From Micromonospora sp. Llam0 (GTDB taxonomy: Bacteria > Actinomycetota > Actinomycetes > Mycobacteriales > Micromonosporaceae): DNA of 64,000 bases. The DNA is taken from NCBI RefSeq assembly GCF_003751085.1, contig NZ_RJJY01000002.1, positions 1,736,001 through 1,800,000 on the forward strand. The letters run 5' to 3'. The position numbers and the translations under genes are program-made. Under the pieces are notes generated by a model. It searched no databases, was not told the origin of the DNA, and was given only the letters and a program-made list of their open reading frames with translations. This document shows, piece by piece, positions 54,495-63,068 of this stretch (position 1 is its first letter; each line of letters begins with the position of its first letter).

Positions 54495-54766
54495 GCACAC
54501 AACCTAGCCTACCGCGCCACTGCCAGTCCTCGTCGCCGTTGACGCGCCTGTGGTGCGGGGCGGATTTCCGCCGGACGACGTGGCCGATGCCCGGACAGGC
54601 TCGGCCGTCTCTCAGGTTGAGGGGACAGCACCCTCCGGCAGTTCAGTACTTCGTACCCGTCTGGCTCCGGGATCGGCGCGCTGCCGGTGGTCTAGCGGCA
54701 CCCACGGCCGCCTGAACCAGGGTATGTTGGTGATGTTGGGAAGGCTCATACATGATGGGGGCAGCG

Positions 54767-55153
54767 ATGACCGTCACGCAGATCGACCTTGACGACGAGG
54801 CGTTGGCCGAGGCGATGCGCCTGTCCGGGGCCAGGAGCAAGAAGGAAACCGTGAACCTCGCGTTGCGCGAGTACGCTGCACGGCATCGACGCATCGCGGC
54901 ACTCGATCACCACGCCACAGTCGCACAGGGCTGGGACTACGAGGGTTGGCAGGACCTCCACGCAGCAGGCAAGGCACCAGCCGCGCGATCCGGTACCTGG
55001 TCGATTCCTCGGCGCTCTGGCGCCTACTACGTGAGCCTGCCGCGCGAGCCGCATGGGCTAGCGTCATCTCCGATCATGCGATCGGCTCATGCCAGCCACA
55101 GCGCACAGAGTTTCGGCGTTCCGCTCGCAATCTGGACGAGTATGACCAAATGA
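54767..55153 (+). CDS. vapB: VapB-type antitoxin with lost stop codon
   Basis: Residues 1-73 are a normal VapB: TVTQIDLDDEALAEAMRLSGARSKKETVNLALREYAARHRR, then AALDHHATVAQGWDYEGWQDLHAAGKAPAA. Family members of this type stop here with a TGA that overlaps the vapC GTG. Here the codon at 54986-54988 is CGA instead, so the frame reads on for 55 unrelated residues inside vapC to 55153. The ATG at 54767 follows GGGGGCAGC. The DNA-binding and toxin-wrapping parts are intact; whether the tail is tolerated is unknown. Confidence 0.78.
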   Translation: MTVTQIDLDDEALAEAMRLSGARSKKETVNLALREYAARHRRIAALDHHATVAQGWDYEGWQDLHAAGKAPAARSGTWSIPRRSGAYYVSLPREPHGLASSPIMRSAHASHSAQSFGVPLAIWTSMTK

Positions 55154-55407
55154 ATGACATGTTCGCCGATTTGTACCCCGATGTTGTTGTCCCAAAGGCA
55201 GCATGGCGGTGGGTGGAAACAGCTCAGTACCGGCTGCTACGGGCCGGCGTACACCGCGCCCTGTCCTGCGTGGATCTTTTGGTGTGCGCATGTGCCGCTG
55301 TCAACGGACTGGTGATCCTGCACGATGACAACGACTTCGTCACTGCGGCACGGCACCTTCCAGATCTCGCCGAACGACGGGTGCATGTACATCCAGCGGC
55401 GGGGTGA
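54946..55407 (+). CDS. vapC: VapC-type PIN-domain toxin with a lost start codon
   Basis: The PIN domain is complete from IRYLVDSSALWRLLRE (54988 onward): acidic residues in VDSS, RTEFRRSA, SCVDLLVCA and HDDNDF are all kept, so the RNase fold looks functional. The expected start, GTG at 54985-54987, is GCG. The nearest in-frame initiator upstream is TTG at 54946, which would add 13 residues. Thus the toxin is either poorly expressed or silent, although its sequence has not decayed. Confidence 0.75.
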   Translation: MAGPPRSRQGTSRAIRYLVDSSALWRLLREPAARAAWASVISDHAIGSCQPQRTEFRRSARNLDEYDQMNDMFADLYPDVVVPKAAWRWVETAQYRLLRAGVHRALSCVDLLVCACAAVNGLVILHDDNDFVTAARHLPDLAERRVHVHPAAG

Positions 55408-55431
55408 ACTGCGGCAGCGCTTGGCCGGCTC

Positions 55432-55545
55432 GACCGGCGGTCCTGGATCGTATCCACGCAGGCTCACATAGAGCTGTCCCTCCGGGTATCGCGCCTTGAC
55501 CCGGTGCGCCCAGCGAACAGCCAGCGAGGTCTTGCCGACCCCAGC
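55432..55545 (-). pseudogene. Fragment of an NB-ARC ATPase (AfsR/SARP-type regulator)
   Basis: The minus strand encodes GVGKTSLAVRWAHRVKARYPEGQLYVSLRGYDPGPPV, the Walker A region of an STAND/NB-ARC ATPase as found in AfsR-like regulators. It begins abruptly at the Walker A Gly at 55545 and loses similarity after about 38 residues, so it is debris of a much larger gene. Confidence 0.65.
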
Positions 55546-55546
55546 C

Positions 55547-55819
55547 GTCGTCGACGAAGGCCAGGATCTGCACCCGGCGCAGTGGCGGCTGCTGCGGGCC
55601 GCCGTCGCCGCCGGCCCCGACGACCTGTTCATCGTCGCCGACCCGCACCAGCGCATCTATGACAACCATGTGTCGCTGGGCAGCCTCGGCGTCGGGATCC
55701 GCGGCCGCAGCCGCAAGCTGACCATCAACTACCGCACCACCCAGGAGATCCTCGCCTGGTCGGTGCGGCTACTCACCGGCGTGCAGCCGACCGGGCTGGA
55801 CGACCAGCCCACCCGTTGA
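55547..55819 (+). pseudogene. Fragment of a UvrD-like helicase
   Basis: The plus strand encodes VVDEGQDLHPAQWRLLRAAV, the helicase Walker B block, then IVADPHQRIYDNHVSLGSLG and LTINYRTTQEILAWS (motifs III-IV region), and stops at 55819. Both ends are missing. It abuts the NB-ARC fragment within 1 bp in opposite orientation. Confidence 0.7.
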
Positions 55820-56082
55820 TCACACCGGCCGAGCACGGGATCGTGATCGACTCTACCGACCAAATAGGTCCTTCTTGGACATAAGGCACATGCGAACCGG
55901 CATGCTACACCCAGGTCGGACAGAGGACCTTCGCGGCATAGTCCTCACCGGACTGTTGGACACCCACTTGTCACTCGCCGTGAGGGCGAGGTTCTCTCCA
56001 TAGGCTGATGCCGGCTGTCCGTCAGGTAGCCATGGCAGGGGTAGCCATTGGCGTAGGACTGTGGATCAGCAGGAGAAACCTT

Positions 56083-57642
56083 GTGAATCGGGCACAGGTA
56101 ATCAGTCGGATTCTGGAGCAACGCCGCGACCGTGCGGATGAGCTGGACGGACTTGACGACACGGTGGCTCGCCTTCGGGAGGGCCTCACCGAACTGGACA
56201 CGCTGCAGGCGACCATCCGGTCCCGGGTCGATCCGGAGACGGGTCTCCTGCTGGAGCAGATCGCCGGTGCCACCGGTGATCTGCTGCGCCGGGTCGACGC
56301 TGCCCGGCGCGATAACGCCCGCACGGACGCCCGCTTCCGGCGTCCCTACATCACCATCGGCGCGGTGGGTCGCAGTGGCCAGGGTAAGAGCCGCTTCCTG
56401 CAAAGCCTCACGGGCCTTACCGATCAGGAGATCCCTGCCGCACGTGGGGGCTTCATGACCGGTGTGCCGAGCATCATCCGACCGGCAACCGGACCGACCG
56501 TTGCCGAGGTGGAGTTGCACGATGAGACGTCGTTCATCAGCGACGTGCTCTCGCCCTACTATGCCGAGCTCGGGCTGGGTACCCGGCCCGATTCGCTCGA
56601 CGCGTTCGCCCGTAACCCGCTGCCGGCACTGGCCGCCGACGCCAGCAACCGGCACAGCCACGCTTACGCCCACCTGCGTAGCTATCACGAACATCTACCT
56701 GAGTACCGCCAGCACCTGGAATCGCCGACCCGGATAGTACCGATCGCGCCGGACGAGATCCTGCGCTACGTCGCGCAGCACGACCAGGCAGGCAAGCCGA
56801 GCCACGACTTCCGCGCGGTACGGCGGGTACGTGTCACCGCCCCGTTTCCCCAGCAGGATCTCGAGAGTCTTGCGGTCATCGACCTGCCTGGCCTCGGTGA
56901 CACCAACCTGCATGACGAACACCTGCTGCGGCAGGCGCTCGACGGTGAAGTCGACGTAGTGCTCTTCATCCGGCGACCAGACCCGATCCGCGACGATGTG
57001 CACGACTACGACGTCGCCCTCTACGACGTCGCCCGCTCGGCCTTACCGGAGCTACCGATCGAGCAGCGGTCCTTCTTCGTACTCAATCGGGTGGACGGTC
57101 CTGACGGCGACAATGCCGCCGGATTGGCGCGCTACGCGGGGGTGTTGCGCCGTTCCGGGCTGCGGGTAATCGACGTGGCGGAAGCCAACTGCGCGAGCCC
57201 GCAGGAGGTCGCGGCCACCTTCGACACCATCGTCGGACAGGCCGTACGGGTGGTCGACGAGTTGGACCGGACGCTGATCGCCCGGCGCCGCCAGGATGTG
57301 ACCGCGCTGCTGGCCGAAGCGGTGCTGCTGGTCAGCGAGGCCAGGGCGGTCACCGGCCGAGCGGTGCCCAGCGGCTCCTGGTTCCTCAGGTTCCAGGAGC
57401 TGTTCAACCACACCTACGAGCAGTTGGCCGTTGCCCTCGACGAGCTCGTCGATGAGTTGTGTGAGCGTACTACCGAAAGCGCCCCCCGGCTGGCCGCCGA
57501 AATCGAGGCCGCGATCGGACAGGCTCGGACAACGATCGTTGCGCCGAGTATCGAGGAGATCAAGACCCGGCGTGCGGTGGAGGGGAGCTACGCGGCGGCA
57601 CTCAGCCTCGATCCACCGACGCGGTTGCCGCTAAATGTTGGT
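56083..57642 (+). pseudogene. Dynamin-like/GTPase gene, 5' part, split by an IS1380-family element
   Basis: 520 codons before the element. A helical N-terminus (ISRILEQRRDRADELDGLDDTVARLREGLTELDTL) precedes a GTPase domain: P-loop GRSGQGKS at about 98, G3 DLPGLGDT near 268, and G4 as LNRVD. A helical C-terminal region follows. GTG at 56083 is chosen because AGGAGAAACC lies 7 nt upstream. The frame meets TGA (57643) at the element edge, ending LPLNVG. Joined to 59270 it continues as QTFIGGSRLSKLVDEL, restoring one frame of 749 codons. It is the first gene of a four-gene operon. Confidence 0.78.
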
Positions 57643-57686
57643 TGAACATTTCTGTATTGGGGTGGTGGGGCGGGCGTGAGGGAGTC

Positions 57687-57704
57687 GCCGATCACGTGAT
57701 CGGC
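57687..57704. repeat. 18-bp perfect palindrome inside the IS1380 element
   Basis: GCCGATCACGTGATCGGC lies between the left element edge and the transposase stop (57787). As a hairpin it could end transposase transcription. Confidence 0.7.
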
Positions 57705-57786
57705 TTGCTCCGAGGGTGAGGGTTCGAGGTGGAACGGGGATTGTGGCCTGTGGTCGGGCCGCCTGGTTTCGGCTGGTGGGGTGTGG

Positions 57787-59175
57787 TCAGCCGGGTGCCG
57801 GCTGGACGGCGGTGAACAGGTTGTCGAACGCCGCCTGCCAGGGCCAGTACTCGGGCAGGTGTAGGTGGATGGTGCGGGCCCGGTGGGCGAGGCGGGCCGC
57901 GACGGTGATGATCCGGGTCCGGATGGTGGCGGGTCTGGCGGTCGACCAGGTGCCCGCGGCGAGGTGTCCGGCGGCGCGGGTGAGGTTGTGCGTGATCGCG
58001 GCGCAGGTCAGCCAGGCGTCGTTGGCGCTGAAGTGTCCGGAGGGCAGGTGGGCGAGGGGCCCGGTGATCAGGTCGGCGTTGACGTGCTCGATGATCGCGT
58101 GTTGCCGGTGCTGGGCTTCGGCCTGGACGAGGGTGTACGGGCTGTCGGTGAACACGGCGTGGTACCGGTAGGTCGGCAGGAGTTCGTCCTGGCCGGGGAT
58201 CTGTTGCGGGTCGTCGCGGCGGACGCGGCGCACGATCAGCCGGGCGGTCGCCTCGTGTCGGGTGCCGGCGAACGCGGTGTACGTGGTTTCGGCGATCTGC
58301 GCGTCGGAGATCCACCGGCCGGCGTCTTCGTCCCAGACGGCCTGCGGATAGGTGATGTCGACCCACTGGTCGGCGGCGATGCCGTCGCACGCGGCGCGGA
58401 TCTTCGGGTCGATGCGGCAGGTGACCGAGAACCGCACGCCACGACGCCGGCAGCCGCTGATCACCGTCTTGGCGTAGAACGCCGAGTCCGCTCGCACCAT
58501 GATCTCCCCCGAAGCGCCGCATGCCCGGGCGGTCGTGATGGCCTCGGCGATCATGGTGGCGGCGCCCCGGGCCGAGCCGGCGTTACCCGACCGCAGCCTC
58601 GTGGCGGCGATCACCGGCGCGGACAGCGGGGTGGACAGCGTCGCGACCAGGGGGTTGTAGCCGCGCAGGTAGACGTTGTAGCCGCCGACCTTGGCGTGGC
58701 CGAACCCGATGCCCTGCTTCTGCTTGCCGTACACCCGCCGCAGCATGGAGTCGATGTCCACGAAGCACAGGGTGTCGGCGCCGGTCAGGATCGGTGCCCG
58801 GCCGGTCAGACCGATCAGGGTGTCGCGGGCGGCGGCCTGTAACTGCCGTACGTGCCCGTGGGTGAACGTACGCAGGAACGACCCGAGTGTCGACGGCGCG
58901 TACACGCCGCCGAACAGCGACCGCATGCCGCCGTGCCGGGCGATGTCGAGGTCGTCGATGCTGTCCGCGCCCGCGAGCATCCCGGCCACGATCGTGGCGA
59001 CCTTGCCGGCCGGGTTCGCGCCCTTGTCCGTCGGTAGCCTGACCCGGTCTGCGACCGCGTCGTGCAGACCGGCCTGCTCGGCAAGGCGCATCACCGGAAC
59101 GAGACCGGCACACGACACCAGATTCGGATCGTCGAACGTCGCGCGCACCACCGGCGCGTCCTGGCGTATTCTCAC
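57787..59175 (-). CDS. IS1380-family transposase
   Basis: A 462-residue DDE transposase with the IS1380 layout: catalytic Asp in LCFVDIDSMLRRVYGKQKQG and in IMVRADSAFYAK, and Glu in HAIIEHVNADL near the C-terminal Y-rich block (LPTYRYHAVFTDSPY). The GTG at 59175 has GAGAGGGCAC upstream. The frame is intact. It is transcribed opposite to the GTPase operon it interrupts. Confidence 0.88.
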   Translation of the reverse strand: MRIRQDAPVVRATFDDPNLVSCAGLVPVMRLAEQAGLHDAVADRVRLPTDKGANPAGKVATIVAGMLAGADSIDDLDIARHGGMRSLFGGVYAPSTLGSFLRTFTHGHVRQLQAAARDTLIGLTGRAPILTGADTLCFVDIDSMLRRVYGKQKQGIGFGHAKVGGYNVYLRGYNPLVATLSTPLSAPVIAATRLRSGNAGSARGAATMIAEAITTARACGASGEIMVRADSAFYAKTVISGCRRRGVRFSVTCRIDPKIRAACDGIAADQWVDITYPQAVWDEDAGRWISDAQIAETTYTAFAGTRHEATARLIVRRVRRDDPQQIPGQDELLPTYRYHAVFTDSPYTLVQAEAQHRQHAIIEHVNADLITGPLAHLPSGHFSANDAWLTCAAITHNLTRAAGHLAAGTWSTARPATIRTRIITVAARLAHRARTIHLHLPEYWPWQAAFDNLFTAVQPAPG

Positions 59176-59269
59176 CTGCGAGGTGCCCTCTCGAACCGAG
59201 TGATAGAAGCGTCAGAACTCCTATCCTTCCAGTTCAGAGGGCACTTTCTGTAGCCGGAGTCCTGCCGGT

Positions 59270-59956
59270 CAAACCTTCATCGGTGGATCGAGGCTCAGCA
59301 AGCTGGTCGACGAGTTGCGTACCCGAATCTCCCGTCAGTTCCTGGAGCTGGACGGCGCGCTGCGGGACGTGGTGGACGGCATGCACCGGGACATCGCCGA
59401 GGTGCTGACCGTTGCCGGACGCCTCGACCTGTTCGACGCCGCGCGGGGCCTGGACTTCTTGGTGCTGCTCGTCGAGCGGCTGCCACAGGGCAGCAGCGCC
59501 TCCGAGGTGCGCTACGCACTTGCGTTCCTCATCGATTTCCGGCTCAACTACCGAGGGCTGATCCAGCACCGGGTCAGGCGGGTGCTGGACAAGCTCGCAC
59601 CGGACACCATTTCGTTCCCGGCCGACACTGGGCCGACGGAGATTCGCTACATTCTGGAGGAGCTGCTCAGCGAGACGCTCTTCGACATCGAGACCGAGCT
59701 GTCCGGGACGCTGTACGAGCCGCACGAGGCGGTCTTCGCCGTGGCCGAGGAGTTCCGTGACCGCGTGCTGCGGTCCCAGGGTGCTCAGGACGAGTGGCGG
59801 ACCATCTACGAAGCGCTCCGCGACGACGTCTGGTCGGACGAGTTCGCGGCCCTGACAGAGAAGACCGAAACGTTTAACCGTTGGATTCGGGCAGTGGAGA
59901 AGATCGCTGCTGTCGCCCGTACCGACGCCGGAGCCGGCCAGGAGACGGTGATCTGA
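59270..59956 (+). pseudogene. GTPase gene, 3' part, after the IS1380 element
   Basis: Continues the split GTPase: QTFIGGSRLSKLVDELRTRISRQFLELDGALRDVVDGM, then a helical C-terminal domain (LPQGSSASEVRYALAFLIDFRLNYRGLIQHRVRRVLDKL, ILEELLSETLFDIETELSG) ending at TGA 59954-59956. It has no start codon of its own near the element; a TTG at 59315 could be used. The next GTPase gene starts directly after the stop. Confidence 0.78.
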
Positions 59957-60949
59957 GTGTTCATCAAGGATGACGCCCTCGGGCGGGTCATGGACATCAC
60001 CATGCTCGGTCCGCGCGGGGTGGGTAAGACCTCGCTGCTGGTCTCCCTCTATGATCAGTTTCAAGACGTGGTCGGTACCAGCCAGCTGGAGATGTCGGTC
60101 ACCGACCCGGCGACGCGGGCGACGTTGCAGGGCTACCGGGAGGATCTGCGCCGGTTCGCCAAGGGCATCGGCCGCGACAGTGGAGTAGCCGCTACTCAAC
60201 TGGTCCGCAGCCATCTGTTCGGACTGGGTACCAGAGGGCGACCGAAACCGCAGATGACCCTCCGGTTCACTGACATCCCCGGCGAAATACTGAACGCTGC
60301 CGTCGCCGACACGGAACGGGTCATGCTCGATCGGGCGCTGGCCCAGAGTTCCGTGATCTTCCTGGCCATCGACAGCCCGGCCTTGATGGAGCGGAGCGGC
60401 CGGTACAACGAGGAAACCAACAAGCCGGTGCACGTCTCCGAGTTCGTCAGGGATGCGCTGAAGGTCAGCGGTAACCGTCTGGTGGTCTTCGTACCACTCA
60501 AGTGCGAGAAGTACGTTGCCGCGCCGAACGGGGTCCGCGAGCTCTCGGCCGCCGTCCGGGACGCCTACCAGCCGCTGCTCCAGACGATCACGAAGGCTGC
60601 AGTGCCGTGCGGCGCGGTGCTCACCACAGTACAGACGGTCGGATCGATGCGCTTCTCTCGATTCGAGCCCGATCCGGACCACGTGGGTCAGTTCCGCGAG
60701 ATCTTCCGGCCGACCCGGATCGGGGCCAGCTACGCCCCGAAGGACAACGACCAGCCGGTGCGCTGGATGCTGCGCTTCGCGGTCAACGCCTACAAGAAGC
60801 GCGACAAGACGTTCGGCGAAAAGTTCATCGACTGGTGGAACGACACCGACCTCACGCTCAACGCCGCGATGCGCCAGTTCAGCGCCGACTGCAAACGGGA
60901 AGACGGCTTCGAGATCCTGGTCAACCACCCCTATTTGGAGCTGCCGTGA
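59957..60949 (+). CDS. Second GTPase of a paired-GTPase operon
   Basis: A 330-residue P-loop GTPase: GPRGVGKTSLL (18-28), Walker B/G3 as FTDIPGE, and a fourth motif position VPLKCEKY where NKxD is expected. The closest layout known to me is the 'double-GTPase' (DO-GTPase) domains of bacterial conflict systems, which occur as pairs with a membrane or effector partner; that assignment is tentative. GTG at 59957 begins at the very base after the previous stop; an ATG at 59990 or so (MDITMLGP) is possible. It overlaps the next gene as GTGA. Confidence 0.75.
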   Translation: MFIKDDALGRVMDITMLGPRGVGKTSLLVSLYDQFQDVVGTSQLEMSVTDPATRATLQGYREDLRRFAKGIGRDSGVAATQLVRSHLFGLGTRGRPKPQMTLRFTDIPGEILNAAVADTERVMLDRALAQSSVIFLAIDSPALMERSGRYNEETNKPVHVSEFVRDALKVSGNRLVVFVPLKCEKYVAAPNGVRELSAAVRDAYQPLLQTITKAAVPCGAVLTTVQTVGSMRFSRFEPDPDHVGQFREIFRPTRIGASYAPKDNDQPVRWMLRFAVNAYKKRDKTFGEKFIDWWNDTDLTLNAAMRQFSADCKREDGFEILVNHPYLELP

Positions 60950-61911
60950 ACACCCCGACCTCCACCGCACAAGCTGGCGTCCAATGGTTCGTGCAAACCG
61001 CCGGGGTCGGCCAGGACCAGGGATACCGCTGGCTCTCCCTGGATGGTGCTGGCGACGAGGCCCTGCCCAAGACCCTGACGTACCAGCCGGTAGGTGGTCG
61101 GCGGCTGGTCGAGTTCCTCTCCGAGCGCGCACCGTCGGTGGTGCTCGGCCGCCGGGCTGACCGGTCGTACCTGCTCTGTGTGGACGGATTACGCCATCCC
61201 CAGGCCCCGGCAGAAGGTGACTACCAGGGGCGACCCATCAGCACAACCCTGCTGGGCTATGCGCCGAGTGGGGCGGATCCGCGCCCTCTGCTGGCCGCCG
61301 CAGCCGCAGCGGTCAACGATGATCTGGTAGCCAGGCTGCCGCTGCGCTGGGTGGACTCCGCACCGGTCGTGGACCCGCGATCCATGCCATGGACCCCACC
61401 AGCCCTGGCATCCGTGCGCGACCGGGCGGATGTGAAGGGCAGCGTCGGACTGCCGCTGGGAGAGCGCGCACGGATTGCTCGCGACCTAGCCGCCGTGTCA
61501 AGGGATGACCTGCACCGGTTTCCGGCCGACCGGCTCCTGATACTGGTCAACGAACTGTTGCCCATCGACCAGATCGCCGAGCGGCGGCCGTGGCGGGCGG
61601 CCTCGTCGCAGTTGGCCCGGGCGCAAGAGTTCAAGGAGGACAAAAGGGCACTCGTCCTTCTCGTTACCTTTCTCCTTATCCTGGCCGGGCTCGGGCTCGT
61701 CGTCCTCGTCTGGGCCGTCCTCCGAAACGGCGGCATCATCGCCGAACCCGCCGGCAGCCGGGCCGCCCCGATCGAGTGCGTCGACTACCCAGCCGTACCG
61801 GACGGGATCGGAGTCGGAGTCGCCCGGGCCGACGATGGGCGACCCGAAGCAGCGCAATGCCGACTCCAGCCCGGATCGGGGCACCACCACGGGGACGTCG
61901 CGTCCGGCTGA
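60946..61911 (+). CDS. Single-helix membrane protein of the paired-GTPase operon
   Basis: A 321-residue protein. The N-terminal domain (QAGVQWFVQTAGVGQDQGYRWLSLDGAGDEALPKTL) looks like the start of the GTPase-associated family seen in such operons, followed by YLLCVDGLRHPQ and a Leu/Ala-rich helical part. One membrane helix lies at about 234-258 (RALVLLVTFLLILAGLGLVVLVW), with some 60 residues after it. The start is GTG at 60946 (GTGA overlap), and the 3' end overlaps the next gene by 77 bp. Function unknown; probably it places the GTPases at the membrane. Confidence 0.68.
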   Translation: MNTPTSTAQAGVQWFVQTAGVGQDQGYRWLSLDGAGDEALPKTLTYQPVGGRRLVEFLSERAPSVVLGRRADRSYLLCVDGLRHPQAPAEGDYQGRPISTTLLGYAPSGADPRPLLAAAAAAVNDDLVARLPLRWVDSAPVVDPRSMPWTPPALASVRDRADVKGSVGLPLGERARIARDLAAVSRDDLHRFPADRLLILVNELLPIDQIAERRPWRAASSQLARAQEFKEDKRALVLLVTFLLILAGLGLVVLVWAVLRNGGIIAEPAGSRAAPIECVDYPAVPDGIGVGVARADDGRPEAAQCRLQPGSGHHHGDVASG

Positions 61912-62881
61912 ACCCCGCATCTGGCCGCTGCTGGCCGACCTCTGGCAGGAGTGCGGGCTCGGCGCTGCACCACGCTGGCCGACTCCGGGCGGCGGACACG
62001 ACCGCCAACCGGACGGGCTGATTCTCGCCGAGGTCGCCAACAAGTTGGGCGCCGCCGGGCCGACCTGGCTCGACCAGTTGCCCGAGGCCGACATGAGCGC
62101 GGTGCGCAAGCGTCTGCAGGCCCTGACCGACCGGCCGACGGCCGGAACACTCCTGGTCAGCATCATCCGGACCGGGGCATCCGCAGGTGGACCGGTGGTG
62201 GGTGCCGCGATCAACACCGGCGGCGTCCCGGTGCGGATCTGGATCTGGCCGGCCGAGACTACGGGTTCCACTCAACTGCGCCGGCTGCGCCGGGACCTCG
62301 ACGGGCGTACGGTGATCCCGGTGACCGGGCCAGAGTCGATGCTGCCTGCCGGCTTGGCAGAGCAGTTGGGCGACGGACGTCACCTCTGGGGTGGACCGCT
62401 ACGCGAAGCGGAGCCGGCACCATACCCGGACCAGGTGCATCAAACGATAGTCAACCCGCCGGGAATTCGCGGCGGTCGACGGGTGAAGGAGATCACCGCA
62501 GCAGCGCCCGGCGAGCGATGGATCATGCTGTCCCAAAAGGCGAAACGCCGCCGTTCAAAGATTGCGCGTCCGAGCCCCGACAGCCTCGATGACGACAAGT
62601 ACCTCGATGGTTGGCATGTGCTGCACGGTTACGGCGGCGAGCTCACGGCGAACCAGTTGGTCGATGGATACCTCCAGCTGAGAGCCCTGCACCGGGAACT
62701 CGCCGGCCCACTGCCTGACCGATTCGGCGGCCCTCCGGATGAGGCAGTGACCTCGGAACTGGTGGTCGTCTGGTTGGCCGCGCTGCTGCGACGGACCGCC
62801 GAGATACGCTCGGGGCGCCTATGGAAGAGCCTGATGAAGAAGGCTCTCGGGCAGCCTGGCCGGCAGGGCGGGTCCAGTTGA
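61835..62881 (+). CDS. Unknown protein closing the paired-GTPase operon
   Basis: A 348-residue protein without signal or membrane segments. Recognisable parts are WPLLADLWQECGLG, an Ile/Thr strand region (GTLLVSIIRTGASAGGPVVGAAINTGGVPVRIWIWPAE) and a basic C-terminal half (LSQKAKRRRSKIARPSPD, LLRRTAEIRSGRLWKSLMKKAL). No family was recognised. ATG at 61835 lies inside the previous gene (77-bp overlap), so the two are coupled. A stop at 62879-62881 ends the operon. Confidence 0.65.
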   Translation: MGDPKQRNADSSPDRGTTTGTSRPAEPRIWPLLADLWQECGLGAAPRWPTPGGGHDRQPDGLILAEVANKLGAAGPTWLDQLPEADMSAVRKRLQALTDRPTAGTLLVSIIRTGASAGGPVVGAAINTGGVPVRIWIWPAETTGSTQLRRLRRDLDGRTVIPVTGPESMLPAGLAEQLGDGRHLWGGPLREAEPAPYPDQVHQTIVNPPGIRGGRRVKEITAAAPGERWIMLSQKAKRRRSKIARPSPDSLDDDKYLDGWHVLHGYGGELTANQLVDGYLQLRALHRELAGPLPDRFGGPPDEAVTSELVVVWLAALLRRTAEIRSGRLWKSLMKKALGQPGRQGGSS

Positions 62882-62915
62882 CGTGAGACTTCCCCTGCCG
62901 TTCTAGTACTCGAGG

Positions 62916-63038
62916 TCACACTCGCTCGGCGCCCGCCGCAGCGCTGAAGTGTGCCCAGCAGTCGCCGGGGGTCTCTGCCGAGTCGATGACGCCCCAGCCC
63001 TCGTCGACGTTCCAGCTCCGGATAACCCCGTCAACCAT
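62916..63038 (-). pseudogene. Truncated cold-shock-domain protein
   Basis: A 40-codon minus-strand frame: MVDGVIRSWNVDEGWGVIDS then ETPGDCWAHFSAAAGAERV and TGA. The first 31 residues match the start of small actinomycete cold-shock-domain proteins (the RNA-binding strand WGVID and the HFS motif), but the C-terminal half of the barrel is absent and not found in other frames downstream. It is either a relic or, less likely, a very short protein. Confidence 0.6.
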
Positions 63039-63068
63039 TATCATCAAACTCTATCGATGCACGGCTGA

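Larger units (their letters stand above)
57643..59266 (-). mobile_element. IS1380-family insertion sequence (ends approximate)
   Basis: An insertion of about 1.6 kb carrying one transposase gene. The limits are set by where the split GTPase frame can be rejoined (codon GGT at 57640-57642 and again at 59267-59269), not by clear terminal repeats; no convincing inverted repeats or 4-bp target duplication were found at these points. True ends could differ by some tens of bases. Confidence 0.65.
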
